The translations under genes and the position numbers were made by a program. Shown here one piece after another: positions 26,380-38,000 of a stretch of 64,000 bases of DNA (position 1 is the first letter of the stretch; each line of letters opens with the position of its first letter). This DNA comes from Roseivirga spongicola. Lineage in GTDB: Bacteria > Bacteroidota > Bacteroidia > Cytophagales > Cyclobacteriaceae. The stretch lies in the NCBI RefSeq assembly GCF_001592965.1, contig NZ_LRPC01000023.1:185740-249739 (forward strand). The letters run 5' to 3'. The notes under the pieces are model-generated. The model had not been told where the DNA came from. It made no database searches and worked only from the letters and a program-made list of their open reading frames with translations.

Positions 26380-27252
26380 TTAGATGCTACTTACTTCAGC
26401 TGCTCTGTGAATTTTCTTCACTAAGCCTTGTAGTACCTTGCCTGGGCCAGATTCCACAAACTGAGTTGCACCATCGGCCACCATAGCCTGAACCGATTGA
26501 GTCCATCGTACTGGAGCCGTTAATTGAATTTTCAAGTTTTCCTTGATCTCGTTGATGTCAGTAGAGGCTTTGGCAGTCACATTTTGATAAATAGGACAAA
26601 TGCCTTGGCTGAATACTGTTGAGTCGATTGCTTTTTCTAGTTCTTCCCTTGCAGGCTCCATAAGTGGAGAGTGGAATGCTCCACCAACGGGTAGGGGGAG
26701 GGCTCTCTTCGCTCCAGCTTCTTTAGCAGCAGCGCAAGCTAATTCAATACCTTTATGTGAACCTGAAATAACCAGTTGTCCAGGGCAGTTATAATTGGCT
26801 GCAACAACTACTTCATCAATGTCAGAGCATATTTTTTCTACAACAGCATCTTCCAAACCTAGAATAGCCGCCATAGTAGAAGGGTTGGTTTCGCAAGCTT
26901 TTTGCATGGCTAAAGCTCTCTGCGAGACTAATTTTAATCCGTCTTCAAATGATAGCACGCCACTGGCTACAAGGGCAGAAAACTCTCCAAGAGAATGACC
27001 AGCTACCATGTCTGGCTTAAAATCATCAGAAATCTTGGCTAGTATCACAGAATGGAGAAATATGGCAGGTTGGGTCACCTTAGTTTGCTTCAACTCTTCA
27101 TCAGTTCCATCGAACATGATGTCAGTGATTCTGAATCCTAAAATTTCGTTGGCTACTTCCAGCAGTCTCTTTGCTTCTTCGGAAGACTCGTAAAGGTCTT
27201 TCGCCATTCCTGGAAATTGTGCTCCCTGACCTGGGAAAACATATGCTTTCAT
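26380..27252 (-). CDS. fabD: Malonyl-CoA-[acyl-carrier-protein] transacylase
   Basis: Loads malonate on ACP for fatty acid synthesis. The start at 27252 (MKAYVFPGQGAQFPGMAKDL) matches the family; a longer in-frame reading to 27345 adds 31 residues and overlaps the upstream small gene. The 290-residue protein has the nucleophile motif GHSLGEFSALVASG (about residues 89-102), the Arg in QRALAMQKAC, and the catalytic His in GGAFHSPLMEPAR (about 196-208). It is followed by its own terminator and is not in a fab cluster. Confidence 0.95.
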   Translation of the reverse strand: MKAYVFPGQGAQFPGMAKDLYESSEEAKRLLEVANEILGFRITDIMFDGTDEELKQTKVTQPAIFLHSVILAKISDDFKPDMVAGHSLGEFSALVASGVLSFEDGLKLVSQRALAMQKACETNPSTMAAILGLEDAVVEKICSDIDEVVVAANYNCPGQLVISGSHKGIELACAAAKEAGAKRALPLPVGGAFHSPLMEPAREELEKAIDSTVFSQGICPIYQNVTAKASTDINEIKENLKIQLTAPVRWTQSVQAMVADGATQFVESGPGKVLQGLVKKIHRAAEVSSI

Positions 27253-27328
27253 AAATGAGATATCATTTGGTATTAATAAAAAAGCGATCGCCATCACGAT
27301 CTCTTTGCTTAAAATGTTCGTGTTAATA

Positions 27329-27757
27329 TTAAATACAAGGAGCAAGTTGACTTGGGCCTATGCATTTTGCAGAACCCATATCAGGGTTCCAAGTTTGTGT
27401 ATCAAGTGGCGCTACGGTGACATACCAATTGGAGGAATTAACAGAAAAATTACCACCGGCTATTGTGAATGTTCCGCATGATGCATCTCTTGCGTAACCA
27501 AGAAGAGATGAGGAAACATTGAATATTTCTACAACCTGATAAGCAGAATTATTTGGACAGATATTACCTATTGCCCTTGCTCTAAAATTATAACCTGAAC
27601 CAGATGAAATTGTACTCGGGTCTACCAAATTACCACTTGAATCATACATTAGTAATTCAAATGAGGGCGATGTATTTCCAAAAGAGTCATTTTCAATAAC
27701 TTTTGAGGTTGTTGGAATTGTCATAAACGAAATGAGAATTACAAATAGAGTTTTCAT
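27329..27757 (-). CDS. Small secreted protein, unrecognised
   Basis: A 142-residue ORF with a putative signal sequence (MKTLFVILISFMTIPTTS) and a beta-rich, Ser/Asn/Gly-rich body containing four cysteines (NICPN, ASCGT, AKCIG, APCI), which could form two disulfides in the periplasm or outside. It has no visible T9SS sorting tail and I recognise no family. It lies alone between fabD and the DCC-family gene; AT-rich flanks suggest a separately acquired or fast-evolving gene. The hydrophobic N-terminus is weak, so export is an inference. Confidence 0.6.
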   Translation of the reverse strand: MKTLFVILISFMTIPTTSKVIENDSFGNTSPSFELLMYDSSGNLVDPSTISSGSGYNFRARAIGNICPNNSAYQVVEIFNVSSSLLGYARDASCGTFTIAGGNFSVNSSNWYVTVAPLDTQTWNPDMGSAKCIGPSQLAPCI

Positions 27758-27821
27758 ATGCGATTATTTTCTTTTTAAATAAACATATGCATTAATAGGT
27801 TAAGATTTTCAATAAATCAAA

Positions 27822-28244
27822 TTATTTTATTTTGAAGCGAGCCTGTAAATTTGATGAAGGCATTCTGCAGCTGTCTCTTTTTCCCCACCACTTGTAGCGG
27901 TTTTTGGCTATAATGTTATAAATTCCATGTCTAATAAACGGGGGAATAATGATGAAGACGTATAGGAGTGGATACAGTCCTGAAAGCTTCTTGGCAATTC
28001 TTAAGGCAGCCGAGCTTTTCTTGTAAACTTTGTCTCCAGACAATAGCACCAAGCTATCGAACTCTTCTTGGTCAAATCCTAACTCTTCAAGTTTCTTTTG
28101 GCCGAATTCAGATTGCAATGCCGCAAACTTGAAGTGCCCCTTGGGGTCGTGATCGATGATGAAATTGACGGAACTGTTGCACAAGTTACAGACCCCGTCA
28201 AATAGTAAAATATCTTTCTCCACTATCTTATCAGCTTTACCCAA
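27822..28244 (-). CDS. DCC family thiol-disulfide oxidoreductase-like protein (DUF393)
   Basis: The 140-residue protein has the defining motif near its N-terminus, LLFDGVCNLCNSSVNFI (about residues 13-29), with a CxxC redox pair, and the HDPKGHFKFAALQS continuation. A hydrophobic stretch occurs around 105-120. The family has a thioredoxin-like fold and poorly known function. Its start codon region overlaps the end of the CHU_C gene by 22 bases, so it may be translated as the second gene of that mRNA. Confidence 0.88.
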   Translation of the reverse strand: MGKADKIVEKDILLFDGVCNLCNSSVNFIIDHDPKGHFKFAALQSEFGQKKLEELGFDQEEFDSLVLLSGDKVYKKSSAALRIAKKLSGLYPLLYVFIIIPPFIRHGIYNIIAKNRYKWWGKRDSCRMPSSNLQARFKIK

Positions 28245-31096
28245 TTCTTAAACTCTTGTGTTTCTTTTCTCTTGTCAAGTACATCAAAAGTAACAGTAGC
28301 TGTATAATAATAGGTTCCACTAGGTAGCTGAACTCCGTTAGAATCTAAGCCATTCCAGTCGATAAAGAAGTTAGGCTCGGTAGTGTCTGTAGTAGAGTAG
28401 CTGAAAATTTCTTTTCCTCCCCATCTGTCGAATACTTTGAAAGCAACCGACTCCACAAACCTCGGACATTTGCCGTTGGGTTGATCAAATGCTCTGAACG
28501 TATCATTAATACCATCATCATTTGGAGTGAAAGTGTTTGGTAACTCATAATAAGGACAATTGTCGAAGCAAATAGCTGAACTCAATTCGCTTTCGTTATT
28601 GCTCCTATCTACTGCAGACACCTTGTAACAGCCTTTTAACGAGGCTAGTCCAGTATGTTGGAAGGAGGTTTGTTGACTAGTTCCCACCAAACTATAATCA
28701 GCTTCCGCACCAGTTGGAGAGAAGTATATATTATACCTAGCGATATCATCATCTATATCATCAGAAGTCCAAGTAATGGTGTTGCTAAAGTTAGCAAAGC
28801 TACAGGGTTCGAACTGAAGTCTCTCACAGTTTTCATTTTCCAACACAACCAAAGGTCCATCTGGCCCTTCAATCTCTTCAGTTGGTTTTTCTGGGTCTAC
28901 TTCAATAACAGGCTTTTCAGGTGCAACCTCATCGTTAGGTTGAACACATAGAATTTGTGAATTATTAATTAAAGGTGAAGGGATTTTTGGGTTTCCATAG
29001 CCACCTCTGGTTGTAATGAAGTAACAGTACTCCCTATCGTCTAGCAGTTCTATACCATTAAAAGAGCCATCATCGTAATACTTTAATCCGTCTGCTGTGA
29101 CCAGTGCACTATCAATTAGGACAAAGTTACTTTCGTCTTCAGCTGCAGCATCAGTTCTGTTCCTATAGATTAGATGATAAGGGGCGCTTTGGATTTGTAA
29201 TGACCAAGGGACATCTGCAGACCATGAAAGGTCAACAGCTTTAACTCTGCCTAGTGCTTCTAGTCTAACAGAAGATGCAGTGGCAGAACTGTCTATCAGA
29301 TTGTCGCCAGCATCGTAAAATCTAACCTGATAATTGTATGGCTGATCCATTGTGTTCAAGCCAGTGTCGTTAAAAACTGTATCGGTAGTAGTGGTAAGTA
29401 AAGTCCTTCCACTTGTTCCATTAAAACCATTGTACCTTACTAATTCATAAGTATAAGGTGGGGGAAATAAGGTTTGGTCGATCTCAAGAGGAGAGGTCCA
29501 CTTCACGAAAATCTCACCATTGGTATCACTAGTTTCTTCTACAGATACATTTGTTATAGCTGGCACATCTAGCGGAATAAGAACGCAAACCTCGGAAGAT
29601 GCATAGCTGGTTCCTCCAGAAGGCAATGGAAATTCTGCTACAATTCTGTAGCAATAGTTTACTCCTGGTCTAAGGTCGTTATCATCGGTAAAAGAAGTTT
29701 GGCCAATGGCAACGTCATCTACCAATTCGTATCCAGAGTTAGCAGGGATTCCAACATTACAATTCTCAGGGGTGAAATCGTAGCTTTCCACTCTTCTGTA
29801 AATCTCCATTTTTGGATTCAGGTTGGCGGCCACATAGTTGTCCCAATTGAGTTCGATGGATTGACCTGTTAGTATGTTAGCTGTTAACCCTGTAGGTGCT
29901 GGAGCCACAACCTTAATGTTCCATCTTTGAAAATCAGTAAGTTTAGGTGCATCAGGATCATTAGGTTGATCAGTCACTTTAAATTGTACTTCAAAGGGTC
30001 TAGACTGAATGTGTGAGAAGTTCGTTTGCCATCTGAATAAGTGTTCAGATGGTTCAGGTCTAAAGTCGCGAGTATCGTCTAGGCCAGGCAGATTCAAGAA
30101 TTCGGCTTGAGATGTATTAACCTGAAATGGTCCTCCAAAAGCCTCTACTAATACATCATTGCCATCAGGGTCGGTAGCTCGAATTAATGCTTCTAATTGC
30201 GTACCAGCTTCAATACATGTGTCGTTTGGTATTTCTAAAAGGGGGCGTTCATTATCGCAATCTTCTACAATGATTTGCATATCTCTAGTCACATAACCCA
30301 AAAGCTCATAACGACCAGTAAACGAGGAAAAACGCCATTCTTCAACAATGAATGCAACATTGTATTCTCCGGCAAACATAGGGGCGTTCCAAATCAAATC
30401 TCCTGTTTCAGGGTCAATACTAAATTGAGCCGGACTACCTCCTCCTTCACTGATTGTAGAAATTGAGGGATCATCTAGAGGCAAATAAGGAACTACTTCA
30501 GTGCCTCTATCTTGTAGTGGGGTTACTAGTTTATATGCTAAGCTGTCACCGTCTGGGTCGTAAGCACCTGGGTTATGAATGAATTTAGCTCCAATGCAAG
30601 CCCTATCTATAGGAGGAATGGTTAGTTGTGGTGTGCCATTTACATCTAACCCTGGGTCAATTCGGATTACCGTCTCAATGTGGAATGGGATGTTGTCTGA
30701 AGAAGCACCTCCAAGGTTCACAATATTGGCATTCCTGTTTTGTTCTGTGTAACTAACTACATAAACCCCAGGGCCATCGAAAGTGTGTTCCCATTCAATA
30801 ACCACTTTTGAGGTTTGGTTGCCTATATTGGTTTCTGAGAAAGAGCCACTCACAGAGGCGGCCTCTAATTCTGGCTTTCCTTCCAAAATTCTTCCTTGAC
30901 CAAAATTCAAAAGCCCGCCTTCTCCAACAATTACTCCAGACTCTGTATCTCTATATATTACGAGTGTAAAACGATACCTAAGACTAGATTGAGAAATTCG
31001 AACCGCAGTCAGTTCTCCTGCTCTTATGTGGGTTGCCCAAGCCTCAATGGCTGCAAACGATAGAAGGATAGTTAGAAGTAGAAGTTTTCGCAGCAT
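28223..31096 (-). CDS. Large secreted protein with fibronectin-like domains and gliding-type T9SS C-terminal domain
   Basis: The 957-residue protein has a signal peptide (MLRKLLLLTILLSFAAIEAWA), N-terminal beta-rich region, several fibronectin III-like/Ig-like modules (for example APAPTGLTANILTGQSIELNW near residue 400) and a C-terminal CHU_C domain of about 90 residues starting YELPNTFTPNDDGINDTF and containing FDRWGGKEIFSY and LPSGTYYYTATV. CHU_C (type B) tails direct secretion through the type IX system and surface retention. Probably an adhesin or structural surface protein. No catalytic domain recognised. Confidence 0.92.
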   Translation of the reverse strand: MLRKLLLLTILLSFAAIEAWATHIRAGELTAVRISQSSLRYRFTLVIYRDTESGVIVGEGGLLNFGQGRILEGKPELEAASVSGSFSETNIGNQTSKVVIEWEHTFDGPGVYVVSYTEQNRNANIVNLGGASSDNIPFHIETVIRIDPGLDVNGTPQLTIPPIDRACIGAKFIHNPGAYDPDGDSLAYKLVTPLQDRGTEVVPYLPLDDPSISTISEGGGSPAQFSIDPETGDLIWNAPMFAGEYNVAFIVEEWRFSSFTGRYELLGYVTRDMQIIVEDCDNERPLLEIPNDTCIEAGTQLEALIRATDPDGNDVLVEAFGGPFQVNTSQAEFLNLPGLDDTRDFRPEPSEHLFRWQTNFSHIQSRPFEVQFKVTDQPNDPDAPKLTDFQRWNIKVVAPAPTGLTANILTGQSIELNWDNYVAANLNPKMEIYRRVESYDFTPENCNVGIPANSGYELVDDVAIGQTSFTDDNDLRPGVNYCYRIVAEFPLPSGGTSYASSEVCVLIPLDVPAITNVSVEETSDTNGEIFVKWTSPLEIDQTLFPPPYTYELVRYNGFNGTSGRTLLTTTTDTVFNDTGLNTMDQPYNYQVRFYDAGDNLIDSSATASSVRLEALGRVKAVDLSWSADVPWSLQIQSAPYHLIYRNRTDAAAEDESNFVLIDSALVTADGLKYYDDGSFNGIELLDDREYCYFITTRGGYGNPKIPSPLINNSQILCVQPNDEVAPEKPVIEVDPEKPTEEIEGPDGPLVVLENENCERLQFEPCSFANFSNTITWTSDDIDDDIARYNIYFSPTGAEADYSLVGTSQQTSFQHTGLASLKGCYKVSAVDRSNNESELSSAICFDNCPYYELPNTFTPNDDGINDTFRAFDQPNGKCPRFVESVAFKVFDRWGGKEIFSYSTTDTTEPNFFIDWNGLDSNGVQLPSGTYYYTATVTFDVLDKRKETQEFKNWVKLIR

Positions 31097-31399
31097 AATG
31101 TCAATAGCCCTTTTGCTAAACGCAATTAAGTCTCTAAGTTATATCTTCAAACAGAAAAATCACGCTAAGGTTACCAATATCACACCTGAGATAATAAATA
31201 ACCTACCTTTAAGACACTGTGAGCATTTTTCTAGTTGGGCTTAGATTTCTAAATAATTACCAGTATTGCCCAAACAAACTTTTAAAACAGGCTGTTCGTC
31301 TGGCATGGAGCTTATTTAGAATAGTTCCAAGCTAAATTGCTTTTGTTTGCAAAGGTTTGAACAGTAATTTTGATTCTGAATTTTAACTATTGAAATTAA
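31097..31399. other. Intergenic region between the CHU_C gene and sdhC
   Basis: About 300 bp separating divergent genes. Apart from the sdhCAB promoter at 31342-31372 I see no RNA gene, repeat or convincing ORF; the left part should hold the promoter of the minus-strand CHU_C gene but no clear box was found. Confidence 0.6.
31342..31372 (+). promoter_or_regulatory. Promoter of the sdhCAB operon
   Basis: TTTG at 31342-31345, exactly 19 bases, then TAATTTTG at 31365-31372: a full match to the Bacteroidota consensus TTTG-N19-TAnnTTTG. It ends 27 bases before the sdhC ATG. Confidence 0.8.
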
Positions 31400-32086
31400 A
31401 TGAGTTGGGTAAAGAATACCTTCAGCAGTTCGATAGGAAGAAAGTTTGCCATGGCACTTTCGGCACTCTTCCTAATGATCTTCCTTCTTCAGCATTTTGT
31501 CATCAACTTCACCTCAGTATTTAGTGAGACTGTCTTTAACGACATTTCTCATTTTATGGGAACGAATGCTCTTGTGCAGTTCGCACTTCAGCCAGTTCTT
31601 ATTTTTGCTGTGGTGTATCACTTTGCAATGGGATTTGCTCTAGAAATTAAGAACAGAAATTCAAGAGAAGTTAAGTATGCCATGAATAAAGGGCAGGCAA
31701 ATTCATCTTGGTTCTCTCGTAACATGATTATCTCAGGAGCGGTGATTTTAGCCTTTTTAGGGCTGCACTTCTACGACTTCTGGGTGCCTGAGATTACTAC
31801 CAAGTATATTGAAGGAGATATGTCTGGAATGATAAATGGCGAATATCGCTATTATCATGAGATGGTTGAGAAGTTCCATGACCCTGTGAGAGTAGGTATT
31901 TACTCACTTTCTTTTATACTACTTGCCATGCACTTAATGCACGGTTTTCAGTCGGCCTTTCAGTCTATGGGAGCGAGACATCCAAAATATACTCCGGGCA
32001 TCAAAAAGTTCGGAAACATCTACGCGATTTTGATTCCTGCCGGATTCATCTTCATCGCCTTATATCATCATTTAACTTCACATTAA
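31400..32086 (+). CDS. sdhC: Succinate dehydrogenase cytochrome b subunit (b558 type)
   Basis: The 228-residue integral membrane protein has five predicted helices (near residues 13-33, 67-88, 109-128, 165-190, 205-225) with histidines in LQHFVINF, VYHFAMG, LHFYDFW and MHLMHGF positioned for diheme binding. This is the single-polypeptide anchor (type B) that replaces separate SdhC and SdhD subunits and passes electrons to menaquinone. First gene of sdhCAB, 10 bases before sdhA. Confidence 0.95.
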   Translation: MSWVKNTFSSSIGRKFAMALSALFLMIFLLQHFVINFTSVFSETVFNDISHFMGTNALVQFALQPVLIFAVVYHFAMGFALEIKNRNSREVKYAMNKGQANSSWFSRNMIISGAVILAFLGLHFYDFWVPEITTKYIEGDMSGMINGEYRYYHEMVEKFHDPVRVGIYSLSFILLAMHLMHGFQSAFQSMGARHPKYTPGIKKFGNIYAILIPAGFIFIALYHHLTSH

Positions 32087-32096
32087 GTAAGTAAGA

Positions 32097-34106
32097 ATGA
32101 CAAAGCTAGATTCAAAAATCCCTCAAGGTCCTATTGCAGATAAATGGACCAATCATAAGAATAATATCAAGCTAGTAAACCCTGCAAACAAACGTCTTAT
32201 CGATGTTATTGTGGTGGGTACGGGCTTGGCTGGTGGCTCAGCGGCAGCAACTCTTGCTGAATTGGGTTACAACGTAAAAGCATTTTGTTACCAAGATTCT
32301 CCTAGGAGAGCTCACTCAATTGCAGCTCAAGGGGGGATCAACGCAGCAAAGAACTATCAGGGTGATGGTGACTCTACTTACAGATTGTTTTATGATACTG
32401 TAAAGGGTGGTGACTATCGTTCTAGAGAAGCTAATGTATACCGTTTGGCAGAAGTATCTGCAAACATCATTGACCAGTGTGTAGCGCAAGGTGTTCCATT
32501 CGCTAGAGATTACGGTGGATTGTTAGATAACCGTTCATTCGGTGGTGTTCAAGTATCAAGAACTTTCTATGCCAAAGGGCAGACAGGTCAGCAGCTGTTA
32601 CTAGGTTGTTATTCAGCCATGTCTCGTCAAATTGGTAAAGGTAAAATCAAAATGTACAATCGCCACGAGATGCTCGATTTGGTGATTGTAAACGGAAAAG
32701 CTCGTGGTATTATCGCACGTAACTTGGTTACTGGTGAAGTTGAAAGACACTCTGCTCACGCTGTAGTAATAGCATCGGGAGGGTATGGTAACGTATTCTT
32801 CCTTTCTACTAATGCAATGGGGTCTAATGTCTCAGCAGGATGGAAAGTGCACAAAAAAGGTGCTTTCTTCGCTAACCCTTGCTACACTCAAATTCACCCT
32901 ACTTGTATCCCTCAACATGGAGACCAGCAATCTAAGCTAACATTGATGTCTGAGTCATTGAGAAATGATGGTAGAATTTGGGTTCCGAAAAAGAAAGAAG
33001 ATGCCGAAGCGGTAAGAGCCGGAAAATTAGATCCGACTAATATTGCTGAAGAAGACAGAGATTACTACTTAGAAAGAAGATATCCTTCATTCGGTAACCT
33101 AGTACCTAGAGATGTTGCCTCTAGAGCTGCTAAAGAGCGTTGCGATGCTGGTTACGGAGTAGGTACGAACGAAACTGGTGAAGCTGTTTACTTAGACTTC
33201 TCTTCAGCCATTATGAGATATGGCCAGGAAGAAGCGAATGTAAAAGGATACCACAACGCTTCTCAAACTCAAATTAGAGAGTTGGGAGAAAAAGTAGTTG
33301 AGAAAAAATACGGTAACCTCTTCCAGATGTACGAGAAGATTACTGCAGATAACCCATACAAAACTCCAATGAAGATTTACCCAGCAGTACACTATACAAT
33401 GGGTGGTGTTTGGGTTGATTATAATTTAATGACTACCATTCCTGGTTGTTACGCTATTGGTGAGGCTAACTTCTCAGACCACGGAGCCAACCGCTTAGGT
33501 GCTTCTGCTCTAATGCAAGGTTTGGCAGATGGGTACTTCGTATTGCCTTATACCATTGGAGACTACTTAGCAGATGACATTAGAACTGGCGAAATTTCTA
33601 CTGACTTACCAGAGTTCGATGAGGCTGAGAAAGCGGTAAAAGATAGAATCGACTTCTTTATGAATAATAAAGGAAGCAAGTCGGTAGATTATTTCCACAA
33701 GCGTTTAGGTAAAGTAATGTGGAATAAAGTGGGTATGGCTAGAAATGCTCAAGGATTGAACGAAGCTATTGCTGAAATCAAACAAATCCGTGAGGAATTC
33801 TGGAAAGATGTAAAGGTGCCTGGCTCTGCAGAAGGAATCAACCAAGAGTTGGAGAAGGCTGGTAGAGTGGCAGACTTCCTAGAATTAGGGGAGTTGTTTG
33901 CAAGAGACGCTCTGGAAAGAGAAGAGTCTTGCGGTGGTCACTTTAGAGAAGAGCACAGTACTGAAGAAGGTGAGGCAATGCGCGATGACGCAAATTACAC
34001 TTACGTTTCTGCTTGGGAATATAAAGGAGAGCCTTCAGATGCAGTGGTACACAAGGAGCCATTAGTCTATGAGAATATTGAACTCAAGACTCGTTCCTAC
34101 AAATAA
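32097..34106 (+). CDS. sdhA: Succinate dehydrogenase/fumarate reductase flavoprotein subunit
   Basis: The 669-residue catalytic subunit oxidises succinate to fumarate. An FAD-binding fold starts [19 protein letters not shown] (about residues 40-58), the flavinylation motif [19 protein letters not shown] follows (His linked to FAD), then [48 protein letters not shown] and [15 protein letters not shown]. The type B pattern (long [22 protein letters not shown] insert) fits Bacteroidota enzymes. Confidence 0.97.
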   Translation: MTKLDSKIPQGPIADKWTNHKNNIKLVNPANKRLIDVIVVGTGLAGGSAAATLAELGYNVKAFCYQDSPRRAHSIAAQGGINAAKNYQGDGDSTYRLFYDTVKGGDYRSREANVYRLAEVSANIIDQCVAQGVPFARDYGGLLDNRSFGGVQVSRTFYAKGQTGQQLLLGCYSAMSRQIGKGKIKMYNRHEMLDLVIVNGKARGIIARNLVTGEVERHSAHAVVIASGGYGNVFFLSTNAMGSNVSAGWKVHKKGAFFANPCYTQIHPTCIPQHGDQQSKLTLMSESLRNDGRIWVPKKKEDAEAVRAGKLDPTNIAEEDRDYYLERRYPSFGNLVPRDVASRAAKERCDAGYGVGTNETGEAVYLDFSSAIMRYGQEEANVKGYHNASQTQIRELGEKVVEKKYGNLFQMYEKITADNPYKTPMKIYPAVHYTMGGVWVDYNLMTTIPGCYAIGEANFSDHGANRLGASALMQGLADGYFVLPYTIGDYLADDIRTGEISTDLPEFDEAEKAVKDRIDFFMNNKGSKSVDYFHKRLGKVMWNKVGMARNAQGLNEAIAEIKQIREEFWKDVKVPGSAEGINQELEKAGRVADFLELGELFARDALEREESCGGHFREEHSTEEGEAMRDDANYTYVSAWEYKGEPSDAVVHKEPLVYENIELKTRSYK

Positions 34107-34134
34107 TTGATTTAAGAAAATAGATATTCAAAAT

Positions 34135-34902
34135 ATGTCAGCTCATAAAGGATTAAACCTTACGCTTAAAGTTTGGAGACAGAAAAGTCAAAAGGAAAAA
34201 GGCCAAATGGAGACTTATCAGGTTTCTGATATTTCACCAGATAGCTCTTTCCTAGAGATGATGGATATATTAAACGAACAGTTGATTGAAGAGGGTAAAG
34301 AGCCTGTGGTATTCGATCACGACTGTAGAGAAGGTATCTGTGGTAGCTGCTCAATGTACATTAACGGAGAAGCTCATGGCCCTGGTAGAGGTATTACTAC
34401 TTGCCAGCTCCATATGAGAGAATTCAATAATGGCGATACCATTTACATTGAGCCATGGAGAGCAAAGGCTTTCCCTGTTATCAAAGACTTGATGGTAGAC
34501 AGAAGTGCTTTTGATAGAGTAATGGCTGCCGGTGGGTTTGTAAGTGTCAATACTTCAGGTAACACCCAAGATGCTAACGCTATTCCTATTGAGAAGCAAA
34601 AGGCCGATGAAGCTTTCGATGCAGCCACCTGTATTGGTTGTGGTGCTTGTGTAGCTTCTTGTAAGAATGCTTCTGCTATGTTGTTCGTTTCTGCTAAAGT
34701 TTCTCAGTTTGCCTTGTTACCACAAGGTCAGGTAGAAGCTAAAGAACGTGTACAAAACATGGTAAAAGTAATGGACGAAGAAGGCTTCGGAAACTGTTCA
34801 AACACTGGTGCATGTGAAGTGGAATGCCCTAAAGGAATTTCCCTAGACAACATAGCTAGAATGAATAGAGAGTACTTAAGTGCAAGTATAAAAGGGGAGT
34901 AG
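34135..34902 (+). CDS. sdhB: Succinate dehydrogenase/fumarate reductase iron-sulfur subunit
   Basis: The 255-residue subunit carries electrons from FAD to the membrane anchor. The [2Fe-2S] ligands are in [12 protein letters not shown] and TTCQLH (about residues 62-90), the [4Fe-4S] and [3Fe-4S] ligands in [13 protein letters not shown] (about 165-177) and [15 protein letters not shown] (about 222-236). Last gene of sdhCAB, with an intrinsic terminator just after. Confidence 0.97.
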   Translation: MSAHKGLNLTLKVWRQKSQKEKGQMETYQVSDISPDSSFLEMMDILNEQLIEEGKEPVVFDHDCREGICGSCSMYINGEAHGPGRGITTCQLHMREFNNGDTIYIEPWRAKAFPVIKDLMVDRSAFDRVMAAGGFVSVNTSGNTQDANAIPIEKQKADEAFDAATCIGCGACVASCKNASAMLFVSAKVSQFALLPQGQVEAKERVQNMVKVMDEEGFGNCSNTGACEVECPKGISLDNIARMNREYLSASIKGE

Positions 34903-34926
34903 TTCTCTTAACAGAAATTGAAGTTC

Positions 34927-34953
34927 AAAGCCTCCAATTGGAGGCTTTTTTTT
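34927..34953 (+). terminator. Intrinsic terminator of the sdhCAB operon
   Basis: AAAGCCTCC / GGAGGCTTT stem with a tetraloop AATT followed by a run of T, about 25 bases after the sdhB stop. Confidence 0.92.
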
Positions 34954-35082
34954 GTGTTTTCATTTTTATTTCGAGAGTCTTGTCAAGAAAAAGTGATATT
35001 TCTTATTTCTTTGAAAATATATTATTTCAACGGCTTTTTTAGGTGTGTTTGTAGTGGTATTATTGGCCATTAATTTTTAGAT

Positions 35083-38000
35083 ATGCGTGCACTATTAATC
35101 TCCTTTCTGCTAATTATTTGCAGTACAGTTCTATTTTCTCAGACCAATGTTAGTGGGAATATTTTAACCAACACAACTTGGTCTAAGACCAATTCGCCAT
35201 ATGTTTTAACTGGTGATGTGGGAATTGGGACAGGAGTTACTTTGACTATTGAGCCAGGGGTAATTGTTAGACGAACTGGAAATGTTCAAATTCTTATTAA
35301 AGGTTCCTTAAATGCGCAAGGGGCTAGTACTGATTCAATAAGGTTTGAAGATGGGTTGATTAGTCAGGCTTCAGAATCTAAATTTTTTCTAAGTTTTCAG
35401 GAAACAAACTTATCAAACAGTGCTCTCTCCTATCTTCAAGTTGAGTCTAGGGCTTCTAATTATGATATTAAATCACTCTTTTTAAGAGTAAGCAAAGAGA
35501 CCGAACATCAACAAGCGCCTATCAAAGTAACAGGAACACTGACTGTTTCAAATTCTAGTTTTCTCGGTAACTATCTGGCAACAGATGGCTATCAAAGCTC
35601 AGGTAAGTTGGTTATTAAACACTCATACCTGAATTATACCACGGTGTACGGAGCATATCCAAGAAGTGAGCCAATAGAAATAAGGGATTCTAAAGGTGAA
35701 AATTCCAGAATCTATAGTGGTTCATATAACGCAGGGATATTATTAAGTCATAATTCATTCTATGATAGTGAGTTTCTTATTGGTTGCTGTGGAGCAAATC
35801 TCGATTTTCGAAATACCACTTTGGTTGACTCAAAAGTTATTGAGGGGGATGGGAATCCAAAGGCTGGCCCTATTAATATAGCCAATTCGAAGTTTATTAA
35901 CTCTCCCATTCACTTGCCTAGTGCTTACGTTATCGCTGATAAATCTGTCTTTTTTGTAGACAAGAATTTATCAAATGGTTCGTCTGGTACAATATACGTA
36001 GCAGCTCCACTCAAAGTGGGTAGACTATTAATGACAGATTGTTACGTGAATGGGGATGGCGGAAGATGGGCTATTCATATTTCAGGGTATGATGGTTATA
36101 ATATATCAGGAGAGTCTAAAATACTTAATTCAACTTTGGTTAACTATGATGGAGGACGAACCAACGGAGTATTGGGTTTGGAGAACTTCGCCTCGTTCGT
36201 TGTTAATAACTCAAATTTCTATTCACATCCTTTAGATGCTATTAGTAATTTAAGCTCAAAGCCAGTAGATGCCAAGAGTAACTACTTTGATCAGTATACA
36301 ACTTCGGATCAAATAGAGGAAACAATCTATCACTATAATGACTACATTAGTTATGGAGTGGTCGACTATTCTGGTTTTCTGAATACACCAGCTTCAACAA
36401 ATCTCCTAATGCCTCCAGTGTTAACTTCTCGTAGAAAGCATGATAACACCGATTATTTAAATCAATTAAGTCTTTCATTCGGAATGACTCATCCATCTAC
36501 TACTGAATTGCGGGTTTATTCTACGATGAAGGATAATGTGTTGGATACCGTATTTATACAGTCAATATCAGAGCCCTTCTCTGGTGTTGATTTGCCAACT
36601 TTAGATGAAAGAGTGTATTCAGTCGCTGCGGTGGATAATTCGGAAAGTTTAAGTTGGTTCAGCACAGCTAGTAATTCAAAGCCTGTGGTATATAGGCAAA
36701 CTTCATCCACTATTGTAGATGAAGATAATGATGGTAGAATGACCTTCAAGGTAGTTGATAAAGAACAAGACTTACTTAAGGTTTCGGCTAGCATTGATGA
36801 GGCTGGAACCTCATTAATGAACAATTCTGGGCTTCAGGTGAATCAACTAAGTACTGATGGAGATACTACATTCTTTGAACTAATACTCACGCCATTAGAA
36901 GATGAATACGGTCAAGTAGATAATATTAAAGTGACAATCCAAGATGGGATTAACCTTGTAGAAACATTGGTAGGCCCATTTATAGTGAACCCTGTTAATG
37001 ATTACAAACCTGAGTTAACTGAAATTAGGTTAATAACGGGAGGGGTGGAGGATTATGCCTTGGACTTTCAATCTTCAAACTTCTGGTATCGTGTTATTTC
37101 TTCTGATCAAGATGGAGATGAGGTGAGGTATCTGCTTACTGAGTTAATTTCAGGAAAGATTGAAGGTAGTTTCGAGGGAGACTATCGAGAAGCGCAAGTA
37201 GGCGATACGTTGTACAGAACTTTAAACTATAGTTGGACTCCATCTAAGGATCAATTCGGTGAACTTGAAGCCTTTAAGTTGAGGGCAACGGATGGAGAGT
37301 TTCTCTCAGATGATGAGAGAACTGCAATAGTTGAAGTGGCTGGAAGAAATGATCCGCCTATTACTGATCCTATTGAACCTCAATTTTTTCAGTTTAGTGA
37401 TGCTGGAGAATATGAGTTTTTAATAACCGGAGTCTCTCCAGGACTTTATGAAGATGAGAGTGTTACAATGGAAATGGATATTTCCTCTGATAATGACTTT
37501 GTGGATGGTAACGATGTGACTTTTGAGTATTTGGAAGACAAGTCTTCTTATAAAGTCAAATTTAAAACAAACAATAAAGATTTAGGGGTTACAGATCTTA
37601 GACTCAGACTATCAGACGGGGCATTGAATACAGTGATTTATCAGCCAGTTATTGTTTTGCCGTATCCTAACCAAATTGACTTTGTATCACCAACAGAGGT
37701 AAACGCTTATGCTGAGCTTGAATTTAACCATATACCAGAAGTTGAGACCCAGATTCCAGTACAGGTCTTGCCTTTAGAGTTACCAGAGTCACTAAGTGCT
37801 AATCTTACATGGAGAGTTGCTACCTTCCTAGGGACAGGTGTTAAGGGGGATCGTCTAGGAGGAAGGATTTCCGCTCAATTCAATCAGCCTAACCGTTTAG
37901 TCAAGGATTCAAGAGGAAATTACTTTATAATGGATAGGGGTAACTTTAAAATATACAAAGTTACACCTTCTGGAGAGGTTTCTTTATTCGCGGGAGGGAC

